From: Bretschneidera sinensis
Lineage: Eukaryota > Streptophyta > Magnoliopsida > Brassicales > Akaniaceae
NCBI GenBank assembly: GCA_023935145.1
Contig: CM043703.1
Span: 20,881,227-20,945,226 of the forward strand
Length of the DNA: 64,000 nucleotides
Reading direction: 5' to 3'
A program made the translations under genes and the position numbers. Every line of letters starts with the position of its first letter. The stretch's first letter is position 1. The notes below the pieces were generated by a model. It was not told the DNA's origin. It searched no databases and saw only the letters and a program-made list of their open reading frames with translations. This document shows positions 33,372 to 45,848 of the stretch, in pieces.

Positions 33372-33388
33372 TGACGCCGTTGTCGGGG
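33372..33388 (+). other. Athila D primer binding site
   Basis: TGACGCCGTTGTCGGGG, two bases from the tRNA-Asp complement in Athila A. Confidence 0.75.
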
Positions 33389-33737
33389 ATTGTACTAAAT
33401 TTCTGTTTAGAATTATTTCTTGTTTATTTTTCTTATTTTGTTCAATTTTTTTTCTTTTTCTTATTTTTCATTAAATATTTTTCTTAATCTGTTTTGTTTT
33501 ATTTTATTTTCATCAACTATCTAACTTAATTCTTCGTTTTTGTTATTTTCTTTCTTTCTATTTCAGGTGTGCATCAGTGCTAATTCTGGCATTGCGATCG
33601 AGCGCAAACCTAAGTGCGATCGAGCGCAGTGCTTGGAGCACTCGAGCGCAGTGCTTGGAGCACTCGAGCGCAAATAGTCCAGAGACTACCCGAGCAGCAG
33701 TACTGAAGCTGCTGCACTAAGGTATTCCTGTTTATTC

Positions 33738-35120
33738 ATGCAAAGGCTTCAAGTGAGGAACCCAACCATCCTTTCACTTGATATAGAAAGTGGGCAGATC
33801 ATTAGAAAGAGGCCTAGAAACAACTTAGAGGAGAGAGAAGAAAAATTTGAGGGTGAAGTACCAATGGAACAGCTTTACAACCAACTGCCACCAGAACGGA
33901 GGCCTATGAAGCAATCATTCATTCCACAGAACCTCAACCATCCTTCATGCATTGCATATCAACCTATGGTGGAATAAAATTATTACATATCTCCGCAGAT
34001 ACTTAGTGCCTTGACTCATTTAAGGGGTACACCTGCTGAGGATCCACACTTGCACCTTCGAGAATTTTGTGATCTCTGCAAGTTCCAGCATATTCGGGGC
34101 CTAGATCAAGAGGGAATCAGGTTAATTCTTTTCCCTTTTTCATTAAAAGATAATGCTAAAATGTGGTATCATTCATTGCCTGCAGATTCCATCCATACTT
34201 GGGAAGAGCTATCCAATAGATTTCTAAGGAAATTTTTTCCAGCCCAAAAGACAAGGCAGATGAGGAAGGAGATTCAATCCTTCCAACAGAGGGATGAAGA
34301 CCTTTTCTTCGAGGCATGGGGACACTTTAATGAGCTGCTACTCAAATGTCCACATCACAACTTACCTCAAGATGAGCTGGTCCTAGCTTTCTATGAAGGT
34401 TTGAGTGGCATAAATCAAGGTATAGTGGATTCCGGTTGTGGAGGTGTGCTGATGGAGAAGACTAGTGAAGAAGCCATGGAGCTGTTTGAGACATTAAGTG
34501 AGCACACCCAACAATTCTCCTCGAGAGGTAGACAAGGAATTAAAAGCAAGGGTATGTATGAGGTGAGCTTCAATGATGGATCTTCGAATCAAATAACTGC
34601 TATGGAAAGAAAGCTAGACATGCTCATAAAAGCCATGGCTGATCAGAACAACTTACCTAGTCCACAGGCTACACAATGCCAGGTATGTGCTATATGCTCT
34701 CATTTTGATCATAATACTTATACTTGTCCTCTGTATTCAACTACAGATCAAGAACAAGCAAATTATGAGGGACTAAACAGTGCATATGCAAATACCTACA
34801 ATCCTGGATGGCAGAACCACCCCAACCTCTCATGGAGCAACACTCAAAATGTTCAAGGATAGCAACGATACTTCCAACCAGCAGCCCAACCAGTGCCGAA
34901 ATCAAAAAATAGTGACCTAGAAAGTCTTATGAGGCAATTGATGACTTCACAAGAACAGTTCATGGTTGAGCAAAGACAAACCACTACAAAATATGAGCAA
35001 GCCATTCAAAGACTCGAGGAACAAATGGGGTAATTGGCTAAGGAGCTAAGTGAAAGAAAGTTGGGTAAACTACTAGTCTAGCCACTACCTACTCCAAGAG
35101 GACATCAGCAACTAAATGCC
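33738..35120 (+). pseudogene. Athila D gag
   Basis: Starts MQRLQVRNPTILSLD. An in-frame stop at 33975-33977 is followed by continued capsid sequence (YYISPQILSALTHLRG, DPHLHLREFCDLCKFQHI, TWEELSNRFLRKFFPAQ) and the knuckle CAICSHFDHNTYTC. A second stop (34860) ends the long frame; the coiled tail (EQAIQRLEEQM) continues with further stops. Four palindromes lie in the leader at 33592-33672, two of them in a 25-bp direct duplication (AGTGCTTGGAGCACTCGAGCGC). Only a few stops separate it from an intact gag. Confidence 0.85.
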
Positions 35121-35633
35121 GTGACAACTCTAACAAATGGTAGGATCATCGGAGCTGATGAGCCTGCACAAGCATCCACATCCAAGGTAAGTGAGATGGA
35201 GAAGCTAAATGGTGAGAAGATTGAACTCAAAAGATATAATGCATTAAAATTACCCCCAGATAATATAAAATGTTTTAATGTATGCATGACGCAAAGTGTT
35301 GTTGAGGAAGCTTTTCAGGTCGATCACGTTGATCCAATAGAAACTGCTCTTATCTATAGTGTCCCAAGATCGGATATTGAGCCCAAATGTAAGGATGTTA
35401 CTGATGACATCATTGACACTATGCACCTCCTTGATGCCTTTACAAAGCATCCAAGTAAGTACACCGATCCATTTGACCATCATGTGCCTACTAATATTAT
35501 TTTCCCTTTTATTGTACAGGCACCTAACTTGGAATTCAAGCAGTTGTCAGAGCACTTACCGTATGCTTATATGGGAGAGAATAAGACATTTCCTATGCTA
35601 GCTGCTGCCGCTCTTAGTTTTGGGGAAAAATAA
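35121..35633 (+). pseudogene. Athila D protease-region remnant
   Basis: Runs from TLTNGRIIGADEPAQASTSK directly to NGEKIELKRYNALKLP, skipping the entire DLGA...LGRPFM protease core that B, C and E keep. It then follows the linker (VVEEAFQVDHVDPIETAL, APNLEFKQLSEHLPYAYMG) and stops at a TAA where B continues into RT. The junction to 3' noncoding sequence is at about 35630-35655. Confidence 0.8.
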
Positions 35634-36991
35634 GGCTTGGTCCGTCTGAAGACATTAAACTTAGCGCTCATTGGAGGCACCCCATAACTTATCCTTTTCA
35701 TTTTAGTACTTTTCTTTTAGTTATAGCTATATTTACATGTATAGTTTATATATTTTGTTTTCCGGCACAATGTTTATTTTTCTTTGACAGGTACTCAGTG
35801 CGTGCATCCAATTCAAGTTTGGGGGCGTAGACAAGCAAAGCAAGCAACCAAGTTCTCCTTCTCCCAGGTTAGATCTTTCCATGCCACACACACATTGGGG
35901 ACAATGTGTATTTCAAGTTTAGGGGTAGTAGGAGATACTAGATACTATCACACACGCACCTGAAACACATGCACACACTAAGTCCCAGTTTTTTTTTAGG
36001 AAGATAAATGCATGTTCTTTTGATAAACAAAAATTTTGATTAATTTAAAAATTTGATAACACTTCATTAGTAAGCTTAAAAGCTAGTCTTGCAATGGGAG
36101 TTTTACAAAGTTTAGTACTTACCTCAAGGCACCTAAGAATTCGTGAGTTTGATCCAAATTTGCACCAGCACATTTAGCATGCATTTGTGTGGGGTATAAC
36201 TTATAATTCTCTTGTATATGTTTTCATAACCTAAACTATAATCGGATAACTTGTTGAAAAGAACCCTTTGGTATAAGAAAAAGAAAGAAAAATATGTTCA
36301 TCATGCATAAAATAGAAAAAAAAAGAAGAAAAAAGCTTCCAAAAATCAAATTTCCACTGAATAATTGGGCTTCTTGCCTCAGTAAGCATTAAGTGTTCAC
36401 ATCAAAAGGTGGGAATTTCATTAAGAAGCATAAAACAACCTGTTAGTTCCGTAACCTTTTTGACTCGAGTTAGTAAGTCCTTAGGGGTGTCTTTACACCT
36501 AATGCCCTAAAACTATCTGGTTTGGGAGTCATTGGCCAAACGCTCGTTACAAGGGCAAATAGAAAGCTCGATGGAACTCAACATGGCAAAGATCGCATGA
36601 TAAAAGAGAAGAGAAAAAGAGAAGAGAAAAAGAGAAGCAAGTATTATGCCATTTTGTTCTCTTTAACAAGAAATTCGATAAAAGTTTGGCACTGAAACAT
36701 TATCCACTAAAATTATATGGAAGCTTCATCTTATATGTGTTGATTCATCACACACAAATCGAACTTGCGATGCCTTAAGCCAACCTTAGGTGAGTAGCAT
36801 AAAACTTTTGAAAGTCCTCTTACAATCCAAAACATGTTTTAATTTTAAGCTTACTCATGAACAGTTATCATCGTTTTATGCACAACCCAAATTTTTGAGT
36901 ATCATGGAAATGAATTTATCTTTAATTTCGTTCTTCATTTAGTTTTTAGTTTGTATTGCTAAGGGACTAGCAATATGTAAGTTTGGGGGTG
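35634..36991 (+). other. Athila D 3' noncoding region
   Basis: No gene. It starts at the CTGAAGAC(A)TTAAACTTAGCGCTCAT block shared with B and C. AAGTTTGGGGG is at 35815-35825, a weakened copy at about 35914 (AAGTTTAGGGG) and the functional tract at 36979-36991. The GGTGT-CTTT-ACACC hairpin is at 36481-36510. The tandem duplication seen in B and C is single here. Confidence 0.75.
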
Positions 36992-38309
36992 TGATACGTG
37001 CTTAAATATTCATATTTAAGCCCCCTTATTTACATTTGTTAGGTCATTAGTTATGTTAATTTAGTTCATTTTACTTCACTTTTGTGTTTTACACGTTTTT
37101 ATAGGGTCTTGTAGAAAAAGAAGCATTTTTGGCACTTAAAGGAAGAAATCTGAAAATCCTGAAGCAGCTGCTGGCTAGAGTGCGCTCGAGCGCACTCCTC
37201 TGTGCGATCAAGCGCAACATTGCGACCGAGCGCACCACATATGCGATCAAGCGCACATGTACGGGCGTGAACAGTAAACTGCAGAACCTTGTTTTGGAAA
37301 TAACTCTATTTTGGAAATAAAGGAGTTTTGTGTTTTAGGAAAGTTTAGGAACTCATGAGCCTCTTAGGACTTCTCAAAGACCTATAAATACACTTGTAAA
37401 TCACACACAGAAGGCAATCACCTTTTGGGGGGGATGACTTCTTAGATCCCTTCTTTTAACTTTTGCTTTTAGCTTGGAGAAAGAAACTGTGGAGGAGAAT
37501 TGACGACTCTTCTCTCGGGTTTCTTCTTTCCTTTATTTTTATTATGTATACTTAACTTTTAGTAAGGGCTTGGTTGAAGCCCTAATTATGTTTACTCAAT
37601 AAATTTAGTATTGGCGCCTTTGCGATATTTATGTTGTGTTGCTTAACTTGATTAATACCTGCTTTTATTTAAATTCCTTATATGTATATGTCTGATCAAT
37701 ATGTGCACGTGGTATGGACTTGTTAGTTAGATCAATTTGGATGACCGAGTCCTGGATCTGACATTAGTAACAAAAGATATCCACACCAGATTCTTGGGTT
37801 AATCAACATGGGAAACCGGGAGTAGATACCATGCCCTAGGTCCCGTGTGGTTGTCAATTTTCACAGATCCTATGCTCTCTTAAGGAACATCTCAGCATAC
37901 ACCATGTTGAATCCCTTGAGAGAGAAAAAAGTTAGTAGATACCATGCCTAACTCGTTGCTTAGGGAGATCAATAGCTTAAGGAGTAGATACCATGCCCTT
38001 AGGTTGACAAATATTAGGTATTCATGACATGAGTAAAGCATTGACATACTGTTTTGTTGTGATAGCATAATTAGTGGTGGATATCAAGTCCCTACGCCTT
38101 TATCTTTATTATTTTATCTTTATCATAATCAACTCTTTTATTATTTCTATCTTTTTTACATTGCGAATATAATTCTAAAAATAAATTCATAAATTACTGT
38201 GGAGATGATCTTGCTTTCGCACACTATACTACTAAGTTGATCTTGTGCACTTGCAAGTAAAACAAGTGCGATTATTCACCCATTTATTTAGGTGGATAAA
38301 CACACAACA
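36992..38309 (+). repeat. Athila D 3' LTR
   Basis: 1318 bp, the partner of 32077-33365, with a segment (about 37688-37715) missing from the 5' copy. It ends ACACACAACA, then the TSD GATTG. Its palindromes keep more CpGs than those of the 5' LTR. Confidence 0.9.
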
Positions 38310-38871
38310 GATTGCAGTAAAAATAATCCTTAGATATCTACAAGGGACTCCAAACCTAGGATTATGGTACTCTAGAGATTTATCTTTTGAGCTTGTAGGA
38401 TATTCAAATGCTGATTTTGTAGGCTGTACGTTAGATAGAAAAAGCACTAGTGGAACATGCCAATTCTTAGGTGTAATGCTAACCTCTTAGTTTTCCAAGA
38501 AACGAAACTCGGTTGCTCTATCAACCGCCAAGGCAGAATACATAGCAGCTGAAAGTTGTTGTGCGCAAGTATTGTGGATGAAACAACAACTATAAGACTA
38601 CGGATTGAACCTTACAGATATTCCAATTTATTGTGATAAAACCAGTACTATCAACTTAACCAAAAACCCTATTCATTATTCTAGAACCAAAGACATAGAA
38701 ATTAGACATCATTTCATAAGAGATCATGCTAAAAAATGTGATATAAGACTAGAATTCATTCCTTCAGAAGATCAAATAGCTGACATTCTTACAAAACTTT
38801 TAAGTGAAGCTAGTTTTTGTAAAATTAGACTGTTAATGGGATTAATAGACTATGATAAACTGTATGCTTGA
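38310..38871 (+). pseudogene. Copia RNase H (continuation of RT)
   Basis: Picks up the copia reading frame immediately after Athila D: LRYLQGTPNLGLWYS, GYSNADFVGCTLDRKSTSGT (first Asp present), a stop after MLTS, then ALSTAKAEYIAA (the usual AEAEY Glu is Lys) and RTKDIEIRHHFIRDH. Ends at 38871. The RHHFIRDH and WMKQQL motifs are typical of copia, SIRE-like. Inactive. Confidence 0.85.
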
Positions 38872-39004
38872 TTACATCATCATTAATCATTTGCATATTT
38901 GACATTTAATGAATGAGTATTAAACCTTATTTAATATTTCCCTCACTCAAGATGGCATAGATAAACAAATTTCATGCTAAGACTCTAAACTGGAAGTTTT
39001 TTTT

Positions 39005-39290
39005 AAAGGTTCAGTCGACTGGTAACACACTGTCTTTTTACCCAGTCGACTAGTCCAAAGACCCAGTTGACTAGTAGAACAAGACCTTGTTTGGAGCCGA
39101 ATTATGAATTTCTAGTAACTACCCAGTCGACTGGTATGGAAGACCCAATCGACTGGTATATCTCTGCCAGTCTACCCAGTCAACTGGTGTCCTAACCCAG
39201 TCGACTGGTATGATAAAAATTCCCAAATTATGAAGGACCCAGTCGACTAGTGCCCTAACCCAGTCGACTGGTATCGCGATTCTATAAATA
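39005..39290 (+). promoter_or_regulatory. Palindrome cluster plus TATA box upstream of the copia 3' ORF
   Basis: Nine CCAGTCGACTGG-like sites (39011-39273) are followed ten bases later by TATAAATA (39283-39290) and GTCGCTTCAAT. The LTRs have the same order: a cluster, then TATATAAA, then CCACTTCAAT (41994 onward). It is therefore either a duplicated LTR promoter core or an independently built one, placed about 215 bp before the ORF start. I infer a second promoter for the 3' ORF. Confidence 0.55.
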
Positions 39291-39504
39291 GTCGCTTCAA
39301 TTTTTCAAGGTTTTACGCCATTTTCAAAACCCTGAAGCTTTCTCTCTCTAGAAATTCTCACTTTTCCTTCCAAAATCTCGCAAAAGCACTCCCTAGTATC
39401 CTTAATCTCATCCCCTATAGCCTTTATTTCAACTTTCCACAGTTGAAATTTCCCATTTTCCCCCAAAAATCTCTCACTCTCCCCAAAAACACTTTTTTTC
39501 CAAA

Positions 39505-40696
39505 ATGTGTGAGAGAATCCAAGTTAAAACCACCGTTGGAGGACCTTATGGGCCTACTAGGCCACGATCCAACAAATCCACTACACCAGATGCCAAAAGA
39601 AAGGGTGTGGTGGGATCCTCAAGCAAAAAGACGAGGACAGAGCTCGATAACTCACTCTTTTCGAGTCCAGCTGTCAAATAGAGGTATATTTTTGTCATTC
39701 ATCACAAGAAGATCATGACGGGTAGATTCGTTGACTTTGAATCTGTTTGTCATGAAAACTTTGACATACTACCTCTTTTTGAGGTAATGCACTTGACCCT
39801 ACTAGTCAAGATTCACCAAAAGTACTATCTACGCATGATTCACTAGTTCTACGCGAACTTGGTGAAATCTAGTCCACTGACTCTTCGGTCGCATACTGGG
39901 GATCCCTGTGGGAGGGATGCAATGGAGTCTGGATGGATGACAGGATAACTTTGACTATGAGAGGGCATGTCAGATCGTTAGGGGCGACCCTAACTATATC
40001 TTTTGGCCCACTACATTTCACACATGTAGTGACATGCCTCTCGATTCGAAGTTGTTCAATCTCATCGTGAGTTGGACCATCCATCCACAACTTGGGAGTC
40101 GGGGCTATCTCTCGAAGATAGACGTGATATTGATTTGGGGTCTCAAAACTGGACACCACTTCAATATCTACCCCCTACTGCTCGCTAACATGATCAATGG
40201 CGAAGTTAGTGACTCTGGGTGCCTTCCCTATGGGATGCTCATCACCCTCATCCTCCAGCACTTTTGGGTTCCTCTTTCCACCTCTGAGGCTCAGGACATC
40301 GGTCCCAAGGATACCATCAATGTTTTTTCTCTGAAGAAGATGGGGTACACGATCCGAGATGGGATGATCTACTCCAAGGCCAGGAAGAACATCAGGATTG
40401 GAGAGGGTGCCAATAGTGAGGAGGATGACGAGGGTCCAGGTGATGCAGCCCCTACCACTGCTATGGACACTGATGACCGAGCACCACCGTATGGTGGTTC
40501 TAGTACTGGTCTGGCTAGATACGATAATCTACTCCAGGCTATCTCGAGCCTCCAGTTATTCTTACAATCCGGGTTCTAAAACTTGAGCTCTTCTGTTGAT
40601 TCCATGCATCATGACCTCCGCTCCCTTCGAAATGAATTTGAACTGCACCAAGAGCACACAGAGGGTTCTTTGGCTGAGCTTCGGGATCTTATATAG
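39505..40696 (+). pseudogene. Copia env-position ORF (putative plant transposon protein family)
   Basis: Starts MCERIQVKTTVGGPYGPTR with a basic KRKGVVGSSSKKTR segment. RFVDFESVCHENFDILPLFE leads to FYANLVKSSP, the FY-x-N-L motif of the family. After a frameshift, SKLFNLIVSWTIHPQ and GHHFNIYPLLLANM form the helical core. The C-terminus is coiled coil (SVDSMHHDLRSLRNEFELHQ). Stops occur at about 39688, 39843 and 40577, plus a frameshift before 40034. There is no membrane segment or signal peptide. The total of about 397 codons matches the equivalents in Athila B and L. Confidence 0.6.
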
Positions 40697-41396
40697 GATA
40701 ACTCTGATTCTCCCACTCACTTAGTTACCTACTGTTATTCTTTCAGTTGTATATAGCTTTTAGCTGTTCTTGGCATGAACATTTATCACATTATCATACA
40801 TTTCAGTTTTTATATTTGCTCTAGAAACCTGTGATGTATGGATATTTGTATTTATTTGACTATATTTCATATCTAGCTTATGGTTCATATACTTTCTTTA
40901 CATTTACACTATATGCATACTTAGTTTAAATCCTTTATTACTCGAAAATATACTTTAACTACTTATACTAGTGTGGAAACTTTCGGTTCTTCTCGGGAAG
41001 TCTTCCCAACTCTGCATAATGCTTATTTTTTGCATACAAGTTTGCTTATGCATAATCTTACTGTCCATAGTATCTATGTTTCTTATTTTTTGAGTTAGTA
41101 CCCCTCTTTTTTGCTGTTGTCAAAACGGTGGAGAAAAATGAGAACAGATAAATATCACTATAGATTTAAAATAAAGCATAGATTTAGGGGGAGCAATGCT
41201 CCAAAGATCTTATTAAATATAAGACTATGTTGAGTTGCTTGGTTGGGTTATTTATAAACTGCATTTGAACTATTTCACAGATTGGTTTTATCCAAAAAAC
41301 AGAGGAAACTCTGCCCATTTTTTTCTAAAAACCCAACACTTAGTTTTTAAAATTGTTTTCTCTCATTAGTTTTGTCATCATCAAAAAAGGAGAGAT
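40697..41396 (+). other. Copia 3' noncoding region and polypurine tract
   Basis: No gene. It ends in AAAAAAGGAGAGAT (about 41383-41396), a purine tract directly before the LTR that would prime plus-strand synthesis. A second purine stretch, GATTTAGGGGGAGCAA, lies at about 41180. Confidence 0.7.
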
Positions 41397-42531
41397 TGTT
41401 GACCCTCATCTAAATTTTAATAATGACAAATCACTACTCTAATTATACTAACAGTTTTATCTAAGTGTTTAAACAATAAAAGCTTTCAGCAAAGAATCAA
41501 GATGCAAAAACTCAGCCCGTATCAGACACCAAGTCAATACAGAAGATATAGGTATTAAGGTATTGAAACAAACTGTAAATCTCTTATGTTCAAGTAAGTA
41601 GCTTGTCTTATGGCTCTTTTTATAAATGAATTTTGACAAAACTAGTTATTCAAACTCTTCTAAGTCAAAAACATTTTGAAACATGAAAAACTGGGTTGAA
41701 GGGCAACCCAGTCGATTGGCTCCTTATACCAGTCGAATGGGGTATGGGATAGAGTGTCCTTAGTTGAGTGGTGTAGAGCACCCAGTCGACTGGCATCTGG
41801 GACAATGAGTTTCTAATCGACTGGTGCTTAGGACCCAGTCTATTGGTACTCTCCCACAGCCTAAAAATGAGTTTTTTTACTTGACCCAGTCGACTGGTAA
41901 TTCAAAAAATATGACCGTTAGAGACGCGAGACTTGAGCATTTAATGCACCAAACCTACCAAGTCAGTGCCCAATGGCCATATTGATTGAAAGCTATATAA
42001 AGCCACTTCAATGAGCATTTAAAAGAAGGAGATTACACATTCAATTTATAAGTTTGCTCATTAATTCTCAAAAGCTTTGAAAAATTTATTGTTGAGCCAT
42101 TCTTCAAGCTTTTTCTTTAAAGAGAGATATTTTTCATTTGTAAAAGCATTCATTGCTATCTCTTTACCATTTAATTTATAGCAACTCATATTTATTGTAA
42201 AGAACTTTCGCAAGGAAGGGATTAACTTTCGTGAGGAAGGGATTGGTTTTAAGGTTTGTACAACACCCGTGAAGTTGTACGACTAAAAGTTTTAGTGGAT
42301 CACTTTAAAGAGGTTCCTTGAAGAGAGTGGAAGTAGGGTCAGAATGAATCCGATATTACCGAACCACTATAAACTGAGTTTTCATTTTCTCTTCCTTAAA
42401 GTCTTTTACTTAAAGCACATTACTTGTTTGTATGCTTATGTATTTAACTGTTTTTATAAACTTGCAAGTAATTAGCGAAAGTTTTTAAAAACCCAATTCA
42501 CCCCCCTCTTAGGTTGGAACCTCAGTCTACA
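41397..42531 (+). repeat. Copia 3' LTR
   Basis: 1135 bp, TGTTGACC...TCTACA, uninterrupted. Seven CCAGTCGACTGG-like palindromes (41705-41895), TATATAAA at 41994-42001. It shows the empty Athila B target at 42411-42440 and only two copies of the GGAAGGGATT repeat expanded in the 5' LTR. Confidence 0.92.
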
Positions 42532-44507
42532 GAGTGGTTAGGCTTAAACATGAAGATTATAGAGGTAGTGGTAGTATGAGTGTACAAGGTGAGAGATCAC
42601 CCCAAATGAAGCATTCCTTGTCACAGGGAACCGTAGTACAGAGTCAGAGGTAAACAAGATCTGTTGCTTTTGTAGCTCAGATTAATATTAGTAGGACCCT
42701 TAGATTTGGAAGACATGTTATGGGAACTAGGAGTCATGGCAGAATTGTCAAAATTTGAAGTGCTCTATGTGTAGAGAAGGTGGACATATCAATATTGGTT
42801 GATCTTGGTGCAACCCATTCTTTTGCATCCAATATTGATATAAAGTCTATTGAAGTATGTATTAGTCCTTTGATGTAAAATATTTTTGTTGAAGTTCCCA
42901 CTAGAGATAGAGTGATAATCATAAATGTTTACAAGGGTTGTGTGATTCGTATCAGTGATAGAAAATCTGAAGCTGATTTATTATCTTTGAATATGGTTGA
43001 TTATTTTAGAAAGAATGTAGTTTTCTAGATATGGACATGAGGAGTGTAACTTTCAGGGAGAACATAAGATACTTTCGAACTATCTTATTTTGCTCTGACC
43101 ACTAGGAAATGGTTGAAGAAGGGTTATGAGGAGTATTTGGCATACACAATGGATTTTAAAAAGGAAAATAGGGAGTTAGAAGAAATCTTAGTAGTGACAG
43201 ATTTTTCTGATGTATTTCTTGATAAGTTGTCTAGGTTGCCTCCCAGTAGGGAGATTAAATTCTCTATTGATGTGATACCAGGTTCATCACATATATTTAA
43301 TAGCACCCTACAGAGTGACACCCCATTAGGTTAAGAGAGTTGAAAGTTCGAGAGTTATTAGATAAACAATTTATTTGATTAAATGTGTCTCCATGAGGAG
43401 CCCACGTAGTGGTTGTGAAGAAAGAAAGATGGAACGATGAAATTGTGTATAGACTACAAATAGTTGAATAAGAACAAATATATTTTACCTAGGATAAATG
43501 AATTGTTTGAGCAGTTGCAAGGAGTGAGAGTGTTTTCTAAGATAAACCTGAGATCAGGTTATCACTAGTTAAGAATAAAGGAGAGAGACGTGCCTAAGAC
43601 TGCTTTTAGGACACGTTATGGTCATAAGTTTCTTGTGATGTCATTTGGATTGACTAATTTTCTAGAAACATTCATGGACTTGATGAATAGAGTGTTTAAA
43701 CTATATCTTAACAAGTTTATGGTTGTATTTGACATTCTGATATATTCTAAGAAGGAAAAACAATATGGGAAACATTAGACAGTGTGTTGGAGATTCTGAG
43801 GAGAGAGAAATTATATGCAAAGTTCTCTAAGTGTAAGTGTTGGCTGAATGAAATAACTTTCTTGGAACATGTAATATCGAGAAATGGCATAACAGTTGAT
43901 CCACAAAAAGTAAAGGCAATGTTAAGTTGCGAGAGACCAATTAATGTAACTGAGATTAGAATCTTCTTGGGGTTAGTTGGTTATTACAGAAGATTCTTTT
44001 AGAATTTTTCTATTATTGTAATACTATTGAATAGATTGACCAGGAAAGAGGTGAGATTTGTATGGTCAGGGAAGTGTGAGAAAAATTTTCCAATTACTAA
44101 AGGAGAAATTGACTACAGCTCCAGTATTGATGTTTCTTTATGGTGTATAGTGATGTGTCACATCAATGATTGAGATATGTGTAACATAGGAAAGTTGTGG
44201 CCCATACTTCTAAGCAATTGAAGATTATAATAGAAATTACCTTACTCATGACTTAGAGTTGGCTGCTATAGTGTTTACTTTAAAGATTGGAGACATTATC
44301 TATATGGAGCCACTTGTGAGATATTAATTGATCATAAGAGTTTAACATACTTACCTACCCAGAGAGTTTTGAACTTGAGGCAAAGATGGTGGATGGAGTT
44401 GATTAGTAACTATAATTGTATAATTCATTATCATCTAGAATATGCGAGGATGATAGCTGATGCATTAAGTATAAAATCTACAAGAAGTTTAACTGCTATT
44501 GGGAGTC
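42532..44507 (+). pseudogene. G2 gag tail, protease, RT and RNase H start
   Basis: The gag tail (GSGSMSVQGERSPQMKHS-like) matches G1 7320-7400. The protease site reads ISILVDLGATHSFAS (about 42790-42840). RT pieces: LPPSREIKFSIDVIPGSSH, then [36 protein letters not shown] (the YIDDIL site is decayed to FDILIYS) and [11 protein letters not shown]. RNase [16 protein letters not shown] and a degenerate ADALS. It is interrupted by frequent stops and cut at 44507 by Athila C within the RNase H-integrase linker. Nonfunctional. Confidence 0.8.
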
Positions 44508-45848
44508 TGTTGTGCAATTATCTACCTAAATAAATAAGTAAATAATCAGACTTGTTTTACTTGGAAGTGCATAAGGTCAACTTAGTAGTATAGTGTGCGA
44601 ATGCAAGATTATCTCCACAGGGATTGGTAAATTTTGATTTAGAATTAGTTTTGCAATAATGAAATAAAAATAAGAGAAATAAATATTGAGTTGGAAATTA
44701 ATAAAGATAAAGGCGTAGGGACTTGATATCCACCACTAATCATGCTACCACAACAAAACAGTATGCCAATGCTTTACTCATGTCATGAATACCTAATGGT
44801 TGTCAACCTAAGGGCATAGTATCTACTCCTTAAGCTATTGATTTCCCTAAGCAACGAGTTGGGAATGGTATCTACTCTAACTTTTTTCTTTCTTAAGGGA
44901 TTCAGCATGGTGTATACTGAGTTGTTCCTTAAGAGAGCATAAGATCTGTGGAAATCGACAACCACACGAGACCTAAGGCATGGCATCTACTCTCGGTTTC
45001 CCATGTTGATTAACCCAAGAATCCGGCGTGGATATCTTTTGTTGTTATTATTGAACCCAAGACGCAGTCATCCAAATTGATTCAACTAACTAATCCATAC
45101 CACATGCATATGTTGATCAGCAAACACATATGAGGAATTTAAATAAAAACAGGCATTAATCAAGTTAAGCATCACAACACAAATATCGCAAAGACACCAA
45201 TACCGAATTATTGAGTAAACATAATTAGGGCTTCAACCAAGCCCTTACTAGAAAATTAGTTACACATAGTTGTGATACTAAACAACATCAAAAAACAAAA
45301 TACAAAGGAAAGAAGAAACCCGAAAACACTATGGAGAAGAGTCGTCAATTCGTCTCCATAATCTCTCCTCCGGGCTTATCCAGCCTCCGGCCTCCCCGAA
45401 CAAAAACCAAACTAAAAGGGAGATACTATTTCTGTATTTTACAAGTCTATTTATAGGGTTCTAAGGACACCTCGAAACCCTAATTTCCAAAATAGGGTCC
45501 TAACCCTTATTTCCAAAACAAGTTCTGTCGTTTTACTGTTCACTGCCGTACGTGTGCACTTGATCGCACACTGTTGCGCTTGAGCGCATGTGCGCTCAAT
45601 CGTTGGACTTGTGTGCACGGGTGTAGGTTACGCTAGTGCATGGCGTGGGCACTTGAGCGTTTGTGCGCTTGATCGCATGTGCAGGCACCAGTTTTTCCAG
45701 CTTTTGTTCTTTGAGTTCCAAAATGCTTATTTTTCTCCAAGAACCTATAAAAACACAGAAAATAAGTAAAATAGAATAAAATACGCAAACTAAGAGCTTA
45801 ACAAACATAAATTAAGAGGCTTAAATATGAATATTCAAGCTCCTATCA
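44508..45848 (-). repeat. Athila C 3' LTR
   Basis: 1341 bp, beginning TGATAGGAGC and ending GCACAACA on the minus strand. The palindrome cluster is at 45550-45690 (plus coordinates), decayed at CpGs. TATA-like CTATAAATAG at about 45447-45456. It contains the GTAGATACCATGCC-type loops of the stem-loop region. Confidence 0.9.

Larger units (their letters stand above)
32077..38309 (+). mobile_element. Athila D: gag-only non-autonomous Athila element
   Basis: 6.23 kb with two LTRs (32077-33365, 36992-38309) and a perfect TSD GATTG (32072-32076, 38310-38314) inside the copia RT/RNase H junction. It has gag, a gag-protease linker missing the protease core, then the 3' noncoding region. RT, RNase H, integrase and the env-position ORF are absent. 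The clean TSD shows that it moved as an intact unit, so its enzymes must have come from another element. Confidence 0.92.
14882..42531 (+). mobile_element. SIRE-like Ty1/copia element with env-position ORF
   Basis: It has two TGTTGACC...TCTACA LTRs, a primer site, gag with CCHC knuckle, protease, integrase, RT and RNase H in copia order, a 3' ORF, a polypurine tract and the 3' LTR. Flanks are GAGTT (14877-14881) and GAGTG (42532-42536), a TSD with one change. Without Athila B and D the element would be about 9.7 kb, the size of SIRE/Maximus elements. RT motifs such as MSMMGELTYFLGLQIKQ and the 3' ORF support SIRE. Nonsense codons occur in most domains. Confidence 0.85.
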
